From Choanephora cucurbitarum (taxonomy: Eukaryota > Mucoromycota > Mucoromycetes > Mucorales > Choanephoraceae): a DNA stretch of 64,000 nucleotides. Location of the stretch: contig JAIWNI010000002.1 of NCBI GenBank assembly GCA_025331435.1, forward strand, positions 1-64,000, written 5' to 3'. Shown here piece by piece: positions 10,122 to 20,994 of the stretch; the first letter of the stretch is position 1; the number at the start of each line of letters is the position of its first letter. Made by a program: the position numbers and the translations under genes. The notes beneath the pieces were generated by a model. That model had not been told where the DNA came from. It ran no database searches and saw only the letters and a list, made by a program, of their open reading frames with translations.

Positions 10122-13100
10122 TTAATTCAGAAGTAGTTCGGGATAAATGATATTTTCTATTTTGTTGTAGTTAGTGTTATCAGAGTTTGGTTGATGAAGA
10201 ATATGAATTTCCTTTAGGTTAGTTGACCTTGATAGAGCAACATATAGTTGTTCATGAGTAAAAGTAGGGTTACGCAGATCAATTCCAACATTTTCTAATG
10301 ATTGGCCTTGTGACTTATTGATAGTCATTGCAAAGCTTAGCTTGACAGGGAATTGCTTTCGTGTAAGGATAAAGGGGTATTCATTTTCTAATGTTGATAG
10401 TTGAATTCGAGGAATTACTTCTATTTGTTCGTTTTCTGAACCATCTTCTTGCAACACAGAGACTATTAACGTGTACGAAAGGATATTTTTTACAATAAGC
10501 CTTTTTGAGGATTTAAATTTCTTAATAGCATAACAATACATCCTTTTTTCAATGTAAGTTTTGCAGGTGGAAAGCTGGGAGGGTTGAGAGTCTGAAGATA
10601 CTCCGGAGCTAAGCGGTGTACTTCGTCATTTTCTTGGTCTGATGTATCAGCAGTATCGGCAGAGAGCAAGGTTATTGAATCCCCAGGCATGAGATCCAAC
10701 ACCATTTCGTTTAAGCTATCAACAACTGAGTTTCGTGTAGTCAAAATAGCTGATTTGAAAAAGAAATGAGGATTTTCTAATGACCGATCAAAATCTTGTT
10801 TAGGACATATCTTTGAAATCAACTCGTCAAGCGAAAGTGTTTGCGATATATAATCCGGAATAGAGATATTTTGATTTTGAAAGCTCGTATGATACGTAAT
10901 CAAATCAAGCCATTTCTTAAAATGAGCATCGTTAGAGGTTGTTCCTCGGACACGCATGTTGATTCGAAGCTGTATAACAGTTATTCTTGACCAAATGTAC
11001 GAATTTTTGATTGAAGCATCAACAATCATTGCACGATTACCGTTTTTAATAACCGGAGGGATTTGAGCGAAATCTCCACCCAACACAACAGGTATACCAC
11101 CAAACAGCTTTTCGTTACCACATACATCTTTCAGGCTTCTATCAACGGCTTCAAAACAAAGTTTGTTTTGCATTGGAACCTCATCCCAGATAATCGAGGT
11201 TGTTCTTCTTAACAAATCAACTAGTTGACCTTTCTTTGTTATATAACAGAGAGAGGTCTCGTTGATTGTTATAAGTATCTTAAATCTGAAATGAGACGTA
11301 CGTCCACCAGAAAGAAGCAACGCACAGAAAAAATTTTCTTGACTACGAAAGTAGTTGCAAAGAGCATTATAGACAAATGTTTTACCAGTACCTGCTGGAC
11401 ATGAAGGAAATAGCAAGCGTTTCGAGAGCCGGACGAATTTGTACTGTCTGCTATGGAGTGCTCAACGCCATTCACAATAGTATCAAAAGCATTCTTTTGG
11501 TCTTGGTTAAAAAGAGCATATTTTGATTCATAAGCTGCTTTTTCAAATTCGACATCATACGCAAGTTGTTTATTTATCAATCTGTTTGATGTTGCTCTTC
11601 GTGAATTGGCCAGTACATCGAGATCATTAGTCCAATCATTCTTGTATGATGGCATGTGACATGTCTCTAAAGAAGAACCAAGGCGGCCAAGCTTTTCATC
11701 CAACAGGAATAAGCCATAATCCCATTCAGATCGACCTTTGTAAAGCAGGCTATCGTCAGTCACTGTATACTTTTCATGCAATTGGCCTGGAAACAGAGTC
11801 TGTAGCTTATGAGCTAGGTCGTCGCAGATACTAACGCAAAACTCTTCCCAAAGTAATGCTGGTTCAATCAACTGTCCAAAAGTCAAAGCAGTAACGAACA
11901 GGCTGCGAAGAGAACTGCCAGTTGAAAACATGACAGCTTCATTAAAGCAATAGTTCCATTCTTGATCATCTTCTATTAAATGAAGCTTTAAGCAAGCTTC
12001 CATGAATGTCTCATACTGTACGCCATCTACCGTTCGAAGATCTTCGAAAGACTTTGATCCAGCTAAGTTTGTTAATAACAACCGGAGGTAGAACCGTTCA
12101 CCAGATTGTGGACTACAGTATGGCACTCTACCAATTGCAAATCCTCTTTGGCGATGTTTCCACACTCTATCTTTCTTATCCCAAACAAAATATTGCGGAA
12201 AGTCTTGATAAAGATACTTTTGAGCAGTTGGATTATTCTGATAGTGGTAAAAGTAGGCCATTAGCATAGTACGACTATTCGCAAGTGTGTGTTCAAGCTC
12301 AGATGGAGTAGCATCTTCAGGGAAATAAACTGGCTGCTGATTAGGTAGATGTAATGCTAACAGCGTAACTGTTGGATCTTCTTCGTGAATTTTGTACTCG
12401 AATATGCGAGCAAAAGCTTCCGTGGGACCAATGTAGCGACCTTGAAGATGTCTTTCAATCTCGTTCTCAGTATCGCTCAACTTCGAAGTTGTTCTTTCAG
12501 AGCCTTTATAAACGTATTTGTTTATGTACTTGATAGCTTTGACACTTTGACAGCATTCAACATTAATATGCGCTTTGAACTTCTTTGAGAGATATGGGTT
12601 GTAAGGTGCGATCCATCTATTATCAATGACAATTGATCCACCGCCTTGTCCCAAAGGGTTGCGAATGAAGTATTGAGAATCGGGATTAGTAGATCTTGGT
12701 CTTTTATACAGAGAATAACCATCATCAGAGATAACAGTTTGCTCAGTGAATGTCTTTGGAAATCTCTTAGAGCATTTCAAGACTCTATTTGCATCTTTGA
12801 CCATACATGGGGACTTTGGATTCAGATTACCGCAAGGCCCATGAACCATGTTCTTAGTGACTATCTCATAAAGCTCAGGATCACTTTCTTTTGAAGGGAT
12901 CTCAGCGGAGATGATCCGGTCGATTTCGTCAGCGGAATGGATGGCGTAAGATGAAACCAAAAACAGAAGCAAATGAAGATGAGGAAGGCCTCTTTTTTGG
13001 TATTCTATTGTTCGAACTAATCCCTTATAAATGCCAAATACATTCTTCACTTTCAAATCTTTCAACAGTTCTTTCACTTTCAAATCAAACACTCTAGCTA

Positions 13101-14908
13101 CCAAATCTGGTCGGTCAGATGCATTTTGACCAGGTAACAATTCTCTTTGGATCTCAATCCAGCGAGGATTAGCTGTGAATGTGATGAACAAAGAAGGCTT
13201 TCCGAAATAACGAACAATAGCCATTGAATCTTGGTATTGCTTTATGAAACGTAGCTACCGAAATTTCCCCTTAATCCAATTCTTAAATCCCAATCCATAT
13301 TATCAAAAGTCACATTCAATTACAATCTTCATTTATTGTTGTAATTCCTCAATCTATCAAATCTCCACTTTTCCTCTACTATTGATTAATTGTCACAATT
13401 ACAAATTAACCAACAATCACTTATTGGTATGATATTATATAACTTAAGTAGATATTTGTTATTAAGATTTCTATAGTTGGTTTCATTTTTTTAAATAAAG
13501 TATCCTCTCACAAATTATTAGCCATAAATCTTGCTCCGCCTGTATAAGAACTTGGCAAGATGAAGCGTTTGCCCAAAGAAGTAGCATCCACATCCTCAGA
13601 GATAAGCGCATCTTGCACACCATTATAGAGGCCAGCACGAATATTTGATTGATGTGTCTTGATCCAGTCTAATTTCGTTTGATCGCAGATGGCCCAAACA
13701 TCAACCAAATATTGTTGGAAGAGTCTTTTTGCGTAAAACAAAGTAGGAAATTCTTGCTGTCTTTGATGAAGTCTGAATCTATAGTAAGCTCTTTGTGTGA
13801 GACGACTTTCTTGACCATCCAATCTTAGACCCCAGTTCCAGCCCAAATCCCCCATAGGAAACAGCAATGTGTAATGCAAAGGCATATACAACGCATGTGT
13901 TTGTGAGATAGTGGAAAAAGAAAACTCTCCCTCAGAATGACGAAGATAAATTCGAATTACTCTGAAGCTATCAGAGGAGCTCTCATTTGGTAAGATAGCA
14001 GCTACCTCACTGGCTGTAGGCACATTTTCAGTTCTTCTATCTTTACCAGCCACTAATTCCATCTTCAATGATGGATAAACACGAATGAAAGACTGTTCTT
14101 CTGTGGTGTTTTCAAGAAGCTCATGTGCAGTCTTATAAAGTCCTACATAAGGATTGCATTGATGAAGCTCTGTAGACAGTCCTTGAATTAACTCATTGTC
14201 CAAGTCCTCATTGTTTGCAGCTCGAATTGATGCTGCGTGTTCAGGGTCGAAGATATAGAGTTGGGCATATCTAGCCTGACTATGAGTTTCAGCAGAAATT
14301 GGCCCTTGAGTGTGGTACATTTGACCATGAATTTGGAAGGGCATGTTGGTGAGATTGCTGTTGCTTACTTCACAACGCAAAGAAGTGAAAGCGAAAGCAG
14401 CATTAAAGCGCCTCAAATTATTTTTAAAATGCTGTCCGCGGGAAGTAACATCCTCATACAATCCCTTCATAAATGAGGGAGGATCTTTCAGCAAATCTGT
14501 TTTAACAGCACCGGCCTTGCAACATGACATCCAAAAAACGTTATTTCTAGTTGAATTAGAGGGTAACTCGGCCTTCCAGTGCTTAGCTCCTCATTTGTCG
14601 CAAACTTGATCCATTGAGCCTAAATCGAATGGCTGCAGGCGAGAGAGCTCAGAAACATATGCTGCAGGCAACTGAATTCTTCTTTGTCGAGTTCTGGGTT
14701 CGTTGGCATTGGCTGTACGATTGTTGTTTCTTAAAGATCTTTGTCTACGCTCCTATAAAATAGAATGAGGTTAGTGAGATGTTTTGCTGCTTGGTTATGG
14801 CTTAAATCTTACACGACATGTATCGCAAGCAACAAAAGTAGCATGTTCAAAAGTTGAACCACATGTAGTGCATTCTTTAATTGATGTTGTTGTCGAGATG
14901 TTACTCAT
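10122..14908 (-). pseudogene. Helitron Rep/helicase pseudogene
   Basis: Reading 3' to 5' along the plus strand: an N-terminal cysteine motif (CTTCGSTFEHATFVACDTC) starts at 14908, then a 60-nt GT-AG intron (14753-14812), a TGA where a zinc-binding Cys is expected (CDK*GAKHW, about 14594), and a long helitron-like domain. Rep carries the HUH motif GLPHLHLLLFL (near 12980) and the paired tyrosines YINKYVYKG (near 12520). The Pif1-type helicase has PAGTGKT (near 11395), IIWDEVPM and GGDFAQIPPV, and ends with TINKSQGQS and YVALSRS. Breaks: a 265-bp insertion (about 13241-13505), a 1-nt deletion just before PAGTGKT (near 11401), and a short deletion with frame change near 10510 that removes the usual NGT motif. 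Intact copies would nick DNA, unwind it and move by rolling circle. Confidence 0.9.
13241..13505. mobile_element. MITE-like insertion inside the Helitron Rep frame
   Basis: The Rep protein is continuous on both sides (MANN on one side, QDSMAIV on the other) but separated by about 265 bp of AT-rich non-coding DNA. The ends form an imperfect inverted repeat: left CTTTATGAAAC and, on the opposite strand at the right end, CTTTAT, a 10-nt A/T spacer, then ATGAAAC, followed by a partly matching stretch ending GAAAT. Reading it as a GT-AG intron does not restore frame. Confidence 0.5.
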
Positions 14909-15043
14909 AATAAAAATGATAGATTTTGAGAAAAAATCAAAAGCGTGACGTCAGTACTTCAAGTTAAAATCTGTTCTTAGACTTTATAAAAAATTTTCTT
15001 ATTTGCTCAAATTGTTTCTTTATCTCCAAAAAAATTACTTCTG

Positions 15044-15496
15044 GATTGGCTATATACGCCTGGGTGACCTGCCCGCGCCAGCGAGATATGGCTACCAGTG
15101 TCCTCTGTATAGGCTTTCTGTGTTCTAGGTACGCCTGGGTGACCTGCCCGCGCCAGCGAGGTATGGCTACCAGTGTCCTCTTCCTAGATTACCTTTATCA
15201 TCCTAACTATCTTGTTTCTGGATTGGCTATATACGCCTGGGTGACCTGCCCGCGCCAGCGAGATATGGCTACCAGTGTCCTCTGTATAGGCTTTCTGTGT
15301 TCTAGGTACGCCTGGGTGACCTGCCCGCGCCAGCGAGGTATGGCTACCAGTGTCCTCTTCCTAGATTACCTTTATCATCCTAACTATCTTGTTTCTGGAT
15401 TGGCTATATACGCCTGGGTGACCTGCCCGTGCCAGCGAGGTATGGCTACCAGTGTCCTCTGTATAGGCTTTCTGTGTTCTAGGTACGCCTGGGGAA
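15044..15496. repeat. 177-bp tandem repeat array with a 52-bp GC-rich core
   Basis: The unit beginning GATTGGCTATATACG recurs at 15044, 15221 and 15398 (period 177). Inside, a nearly identical GC-rich core (starting TACGCCTGGG) occurs at 15055, 15130, 15232, 15307, 15409 and, truncated, 15484, with spacing alternating 75 and 102 bp. Copies differ by single bases (for example GAGATATGG or GAGGTATGG). All spacings are multiples of three, so a 203-codon open frame (15046-15657) runs through; I do not regard it as proven coding. It abuts the upstream side of the Helitron. Confidence 0.9.
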
Positions 15497-16104
15497 CTAT
15501 GATCCTTTTCTTTTTTTTTTTAGCTACGCTGGAACCATATTTGAAAAGCTTGCTTTACTTTGTTAATTTAGCTACAAGCTTGCCAATATCAATGTTGACG
15601 ATGCTTCCGTTGGTCCTAAGTCTCTTAAACTTCTTTGTTATATCGAACATAACATGAACAATACAACAAACGAAAGTTCAAACTCTCGTAAAAAAAAAGA
15701 GTGTCACATCAATCTTGTAAGTGGTGGAGTCCGTTTGTTAGCATCGATGGAGGTGTCATACAAGAGAAACAAGGAGGGGGAGAGACGTAAACACCAAGTT
15801 TGCTCGCAGTATATCTGAAAGAGTAACTATGATGATAATAAAAGAGGATTTTATGTGAAGCTTGAGTGAACTGGCCACCCAAAAAAAAAAGGACAGAAAG
15901 GAGCAACAAGTTGTTGGTTCAGCATATCAAACTGAAGCCAAAACGCTTGTCCTAGATATTTCGCAAAAGATCAGCATCTCTTATTTGCCTCAAAATGGCT
16001 TGCATTCTTACTGGGCTATGTATACACCTGCCTTGATAGAACACCATCAATAAATCAAACTTGATCGATGTCGCAACCATATTAATTAGACACCTTACCA
16101 ATAA
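15497..16104. other. Unassigned sequence between repeat array and decayed Tc1
   Basis: Short overlapping frames on both strands (15709-15909 minus, 15862-16053 plus) show no recognisable family. Probably degraded transposon flank. Confidence 0.5.
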
Positions 16105-16715
16105 GAGCGTTTAGTATGGTCAAATGAGTCTCATTTTTGAGTAGAGAACAACGATTGTGGTTCTAAAGTCATTCATCAAAGAAGAGCAGTATATGAAGAC
16201 AGAAATATTTTGGAGACAACAAAATTTGGTAAAGAATCTGTTATGGTCTGGGCTTGTTTTTGAGCTGGCGGTTTTGGTCCTCTTGTGGTAGCCGAAAGGA
16301 CAATGGATCAAAATGTGTGTATCAACACACTTACCAATCGCTTCCTTCCTTGGTTGGTGGAACTACATAGTAAGGAGCAAGGAAGATTTATCTTCCAGGA
16401 GGATGGCGCTACCTGCCATACATGTTCTTGTGCTCGCTGATGGAAAGAAAACCATCAGGTTAGCGGCATTGACTACTGACCTGCTCAAAGCCCTAATACG
16501 AACCCTATAGAGCATGCTTGATGGTGGTGGTGGGGGGTGGATAGACGATTGGCAACAAAAAGATATAATATAAATAATGTAAAAGAATTGATAGACCTTA
16601 GTAAGTATGAATGATCTCAAATTGAACTTGATATCGTTTGTGCTTCAGTTGAAAGAATGATATCAAGATGCCAAGCTGTCATCAAGGCCAAGGAGGCCAT
16701 CCAACCTAGTAAGCA
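16105..16715 (+). pseudogene. Decayed Tc1/mariner transposase fragment
   Basis: The plus strand encodes, with several stops, the DDE half of a Tc1 transposase: WSNESHF (first catalytic Asp changed to Asn), KESVMVWACF, AGGFGPLVV, IFQEDGATCHT (second acidic position), PAQSPNTNPIEH (third position) and a C-terminal RCQAVIKAKE. The helix-turn-helix part is missing. It is related to but clearly diverged from the element at 8.8-9.9 kb and lies in the opposite orientation. Non-functional. Confidence 0.8.
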
Positions 16716-17584
16716 TTTGTTTTATAATAAGCGCATCTCTCTTCTATTTGGTGAACTTTGAGGTTTATGCAATGTCAGTGTCTTGTGCAGCCTTTTAAAA
16801 AAAAATTACAGTATAACATATAATAAAATGGCACTTGTTCGAAAAAAGCATTCATAATGTTGACCTTGAGATCTGAAATTGGCTAAAAATTGACATCATC
16901 TTGTGCTTAAGGTTGAGAAGTTCAGCCTCAATGAAGAAACCTGAAAAGGATGAAAAGAAAAAGCACGTTTTGCATTTTGCAAAACAACAAGTATCTAAAG
17001 AAATCTCCAGAATTCAACTTAGTTCTAGACGTGGTGAGAGATTCTCGAACTGATGAAGAAAGAATTTACATCAGGCTTCCAGAACGCCTGCAATGTTAAC
17101 AACTCTGGAAAATTTGCTACTAAGAATCAAAGTAGTAGTTTTGCTGTCCTCTTTGACTGAAGCTCGTTCATATGACAATGTGTTAAGCGTGAATGAATAG
17201 GGCAAATCTTCAGACGTAGCAAATTCGTGTTTGTGGCGTAAAACGCCATGGTTTTGGTGTCTCCGGTCAGAAAGAGTTTTTACTGTGGATAGTGCTACAT
17301 TCGAACGCTTCATAAGATCATTAAATCCATTCTTAGGGAATATAGATTATGTTACTTATGTTCATATAATAAGTTCTGGCGCAAAACGAGAAGTTTTTCA
17401 CAAAAGTTATTTGCATATTAAAATTACATGCTTTGTTCAAATACTATGCTTGTATTGCTTCAAATTATTTACATTTGGTGGGAGTTCTTTCCCTTTGCGC
17501 TTTCTTTGGATGGCACTGATGCTTCTTGTCGTTACTGTAAATACACCTTCGGTTCGTAACATCAGCTCCTAACAAGTCGAAAAG
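16716..17584. other. No gene seen
   Basis: Frames at 17071-17313 (minus) and 17231-17572 (plus) overlap each other and resemble no family. Probably old repeat-derived DNA or UTR of the gene downstream. Confidence 0.5.
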
Positions 17585-19281
17585 TTAAAAGGGGCTTAGT
17601 GAAAAGGTCTCAGTTTCAAAATTGTTATACACTACCTTTGCCTGCCATACGACTTCAAGCACCTTCGTTACATCTCTTGCAAAGTTGTCCGGGCTACTTG
17701 GTACTTTGGCTTCTTCAAACTTCAACAAGCGACAAACATAGCCTGATGGCTGGTCCAACACTTGCAATGTCATGCGAAGCTCTGCAATATGAGATATATA
17801 AGTTGGCTCTTTCGCAAATGTATTTGAGTATACTTACTGCTACAGAGGAAGCCAAGTGTTCTCACCTGCTTCATCTTCTCTTCTTCATTATTCTGTAGTC
17901 TTGAGAGCTGTCTTACCAACATGTTCTTCAGCTCTTTTGGCAGCTTTATAGCACCTTCGACGACTTCCTTCATATTTACATCTTTCTTGTCTTCTTTACC
18001 ATATTCGGCACAAGCAAATTCATAACCATTTTTAGTGACGATCAAGTCAGGAAGAGAGCAAGCGTACTTTCTTTGTCGTACAGTTCCAGAGACAGAATAC
18101 GTATTGGTGTTGCTCTCTGATGCCACTGTTGGCTTTTCGGGTCTATACAGTCACATAAGGAAGTGAGTAGGTTGCATTCCGCGCTTATTTCAATAGGAAA
18201 AACATACCTTGTACAATCAAAACCATTGTACTCGAACAAAGGGTCAAACAGAGCCCAAACACGACAGACTAGATCTTTTTCGGAGCCTTCAGCGACTAAC
18301 TTGGCTATTTTGTTGGTCTCAAAAAGCAGCAACAACTCTTCGATAGTTCTTTTCATCCACCAAAAGTCAAATTGGCTGGTTCTGTCATAGCTTGTTATAC
18401 TCAGTGTCTCCTTCAATTCTTCAAGAGTAGACTATAAATAATGCTGTTAGGCGTGGGTGACAAGAATATCATTTTTATCTCTAAAACTTACACAACTGCT
18501 AATATCGTCAAGAGCTTTACTGAGCTCAGCACTTGATGGTAGTGTGATTTCTGTAAGCTCTTCGATTTCTTCATCATTAAAATACTTGTCATAGACACTG
18601 TCCAAAGGATCAAAGATCCACGAATGAAGAGCACTAATTGGATTGGAAATTAGATTTGCATAAAATAAAGCTCCTTGTAGTTAGATACTTGCTGCTCATA
18701 TTCCATTTCACACCCTATTGAGTACATAATATCTTCAATACATTTATTTTTGATCTTCCACTTCTTCATTGGATCCATGCTTTGGTATTGACTCCTGAAA
18801 TTTGCTTTTTGTTCTTCTGTCAATGGCCTCAATACCACGGCTGTTGATGCTTTAGTAGCTGTCATCTAATTCAAAACATGATTAATTCGAAAACAAGAAT
18901 ATTGCTGTGCAAATCCTACAGAAACATCAGCAGCAATCAGCTTTTTCTTGCTTTTCCATTCTCCTTTCAACTAAGCAAAAAATTGGATTATTTAAGTTTG
19001 TTTCATACTTTTTTGATAAAGACTTACGAATCGCTTTCCTTGCTTGTTGCATTCTTCTTTATACTGATTAATCAACTGGTTTTCCCAATTGGGGTTTTCA
19101 GAGGCAAACTGTTTAACAAGCTCTTCCTTGCAAACTACAAACGAACAAAGAGTAGGCTTTCTTTCTGCGGAAATAAAGGCAGAAATCTCTACAAAAAACA
19201 GCTATATAAATAAGGCTTTTCACGATCAACACCTTATTGCTTACCTCGAAGCAGTGTATTAGTTGTTTCTAGAATGGACAT
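17585..19281 (-). CDS. Spliced gene of an uncharacterised, probably Mucoromycota-restricted family (possible frameshift)
   Basis: Seven exons read on the minus strand: 19281-19245, 19188-19028, 18970-18920, 18865-18492, 18431-18208, 18142-17866 and 17779-17585. Each junction has GT-AG signals and phases agree, except that exon 4 changes frame near 18670 (from YKE to ALFYANL). This is either a single-base deletion making a pseudogene or a missed short intron. Recognisable blocks are LRPLTEEQKANFRSQYQSMD, CRVWALFDPLFEYNG and KYACSLPDLIVTKNGYEF with a following EYGKEDKK. I recall similar proteins as multi-copy hypothetical genes in Mucorales genomes, but no biochemical function is known. The last block, with conserved D, E and K, is faintly like a nuclease or restriction-type fold (speculative). 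It sits inside the transposon island, so it may itself be mobile or degenerating. Confidence 0.65.
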
Positions 19282-19796
19282 TTATATGATGGACAAAGAG
19301 CGCGTAGTAACAAATTTGGTTGAAGTAGTGAGTAAAATATATGGATTATGAAATATATTGTAAAGAAAGAGTTTTAAAATGGTTAATTCTTGGTACACTG
19401 ACCAAGTACTGAAATACGGGCTCATATGAATTGACTTCCTTTATTTTTCTGTACTATGGTTACACTGCTCTGACTGACACTTATAAAGATGCACAACGTT
19501 TATTGCTTTGTTCTTCCTCTTTACTTCATACTTTCGAGCATACTATAACGAGTGTCAACAGAATTACAAAAAAAGTAAACTATTGTCATCCATACATATA
19601 TGTATTATCATCTTATATCTTATTAACTCGAATAAAGCCATTATTATTATTACTCTAAATTAAAGGAAGTCACTGCGGATTAGATAGATTTCAGTACACG
19701 GACTAAGAGCTCTTTCATTTTGTATAGTTTGAGAGTAAAACACCTAATAAACTTCTCACTTCACTTCTTATTCTTTAACACTCGTCTTCTCCGTAT
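19282..19796. other. LINE 5' flank with inverted-repeat element
   Basis: No gene. Contains the MITE-like inverted repeat at 19399-19705 and presumably the 5' UTR of the LINE. Confidence 0.5.
19399..19705. repeat. MITE-like inverted repeat, about 300 bp
   Basis: The left arm has GTACTGAAAT at 19406-19415 and GACTTCCTTTA at 19433-19443; the right arm has the reverse complements at 19661-19671 and 19688-19697 with similar spacing (16-17 nt). The arms are imperfect between these blocks. The interior is AT-rich and without coding potential. Confidence 0.55.
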
Positions 19797-20994
19797 ATGA
19801 CGAACCAAGGAGAGATACCTTGGGCACAAGTGGCTGCCATGGGCAACCAGATACGAATTCCTTTTCAATCGCGACCTCGTACTCAAGAGACGCCATTAAA
19901 ATATGTTCCTGAGGTGTTGTTTGCCTCTCTAGACTTTGAATCTGAGCTTTTAAACCGTCGCGCTGCTAGTTTAGTGCAGCAAACACTATCTGATGGTTCT
20001 GTTTTGTTTTCTTTTCCCCCAGGCACCTTCGTATCCCATATTGATGCTTGTAAGGCAATTCGGGAAAAATTGGTCCGGTAACTGGGTTTCAACACCTCAG
20101 TGGTTACTCAAATAATTCTGACAAAGGGGAAATGTTGATTGAAGCTCGATTTGTGTCGAAAACAGATCGAACCAAAGCTTTGGAAACGGGCATTACAATT
20201 GGCGCTCGTAATTTCATCGGTGCAGCGTCTTCAGTGGGAACTGACACCAAAATTTTGTTCATGTGGCTTTCACGCTGCAACTCATTCCAGGCGAAGGAGA
20301 ATTGGTACCTGGATTACAGGATTCCCTTCAGCATTACGGCACGGTCCATCAAATAAAAAAGTTCACATGTGAGGGCATCTTTAATGGCAAAATCAGTTTT
20401 GTTATTGATACCCATACACTAGCGATTTCCGAGGCTAAGGGCACACCTATACCTGTTCAGGCTCTCAGCAGACAACTCTATATGAGCTTTTGGGATAAGC
20501 ATTCGTTAACAACGTACAAGGGCGCAGCGCCCGTTTGCTTTTACTGTCGCCAGTCAGGACATGTCAGACGAGACTGCCCTAAGTTGCAGAACCAGAAATG
20601 CTATGAATGTGGCGTCAAGGGACATACAAGATGCTTTTGTAAGCAAAAACAGGATAGGAAAAGTCAGAACATTGATGAGGCAGAGCTGATTACAGAATAT
20701 GAACAGCTGAAACAGCGTCGAGTTGAAAAGACCAACTCGGATAAGGGACAGGCCGCTCACAGTGCCACTTACACCGGAGAGGGTCCTGAAGCATCCAAAT
20801 GGGCAACCGATTCGAGAGCTATGCACATGAGAGATGTCGAAGACGACCCGGTCGTATCAAACAGTGTAGATGTTGTATCTGTAGATACACCAGTTCAAAC
20901 AGGAGGAATGGATCTGGATCTACCAGACCTTGAGCAGACAGAAAAGGCACCGGTAAGGGCATCCCTATCTCCAGTATCACCCCGTAGGGCATAA
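19797..20994 (+). pseudogene. LINE ORF1, Gag-like with CCHC zinc knuckles, two frameshifts
   Basis: Starts MTNQGEIPWAQ and keeps frame to about 20080, shifts (segment about 20082-20250), and shifts again before 20263, after which 244 codons are open to the TAA at 20992-20994. The C-terminal part has two CCHC knuckles (CFYCRQSGHVRRDC and CYECGVKGHTRCFC) that bind RNA in LINE Gag proteins. A Pro/Ser-rich tail follows. The stop overlaps the start of ORF2 as TAATG. Confidence 0.85.

Larger units (their letters stand above)
9966..15043 (-). mobile_element. Helitron (rolling-circle transposon), autonomous type, inactivated
   Basis: The Rep/helicase pseudogene at 10122-14908 defines the element. 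On the minus strand the candidate 3' end is ...GGTCGGCTAG followed by T, near 9966, matching the CTRR-T Helitron ending, in a GC-rich block (9970-10068) unlike its surroundings. A clean terminal hairpin was not found. The 5' end lies upstream of 14908; it may sit before or within the tandem repeat array at 15044-15500. Both borders are approximate. Confidence 0.65.

Noticed and set aside
15044..15496. CRISPR-like array
   Set aside because: Repeat and spacer lengths are wrong, spacers are repeats of each other, and the host is a eukaryote.
15046..15657. 203-codon frame as a protein-coding gene
   Set aside because: Explained by a tandem repeat whose period is divisible by three; no other support.
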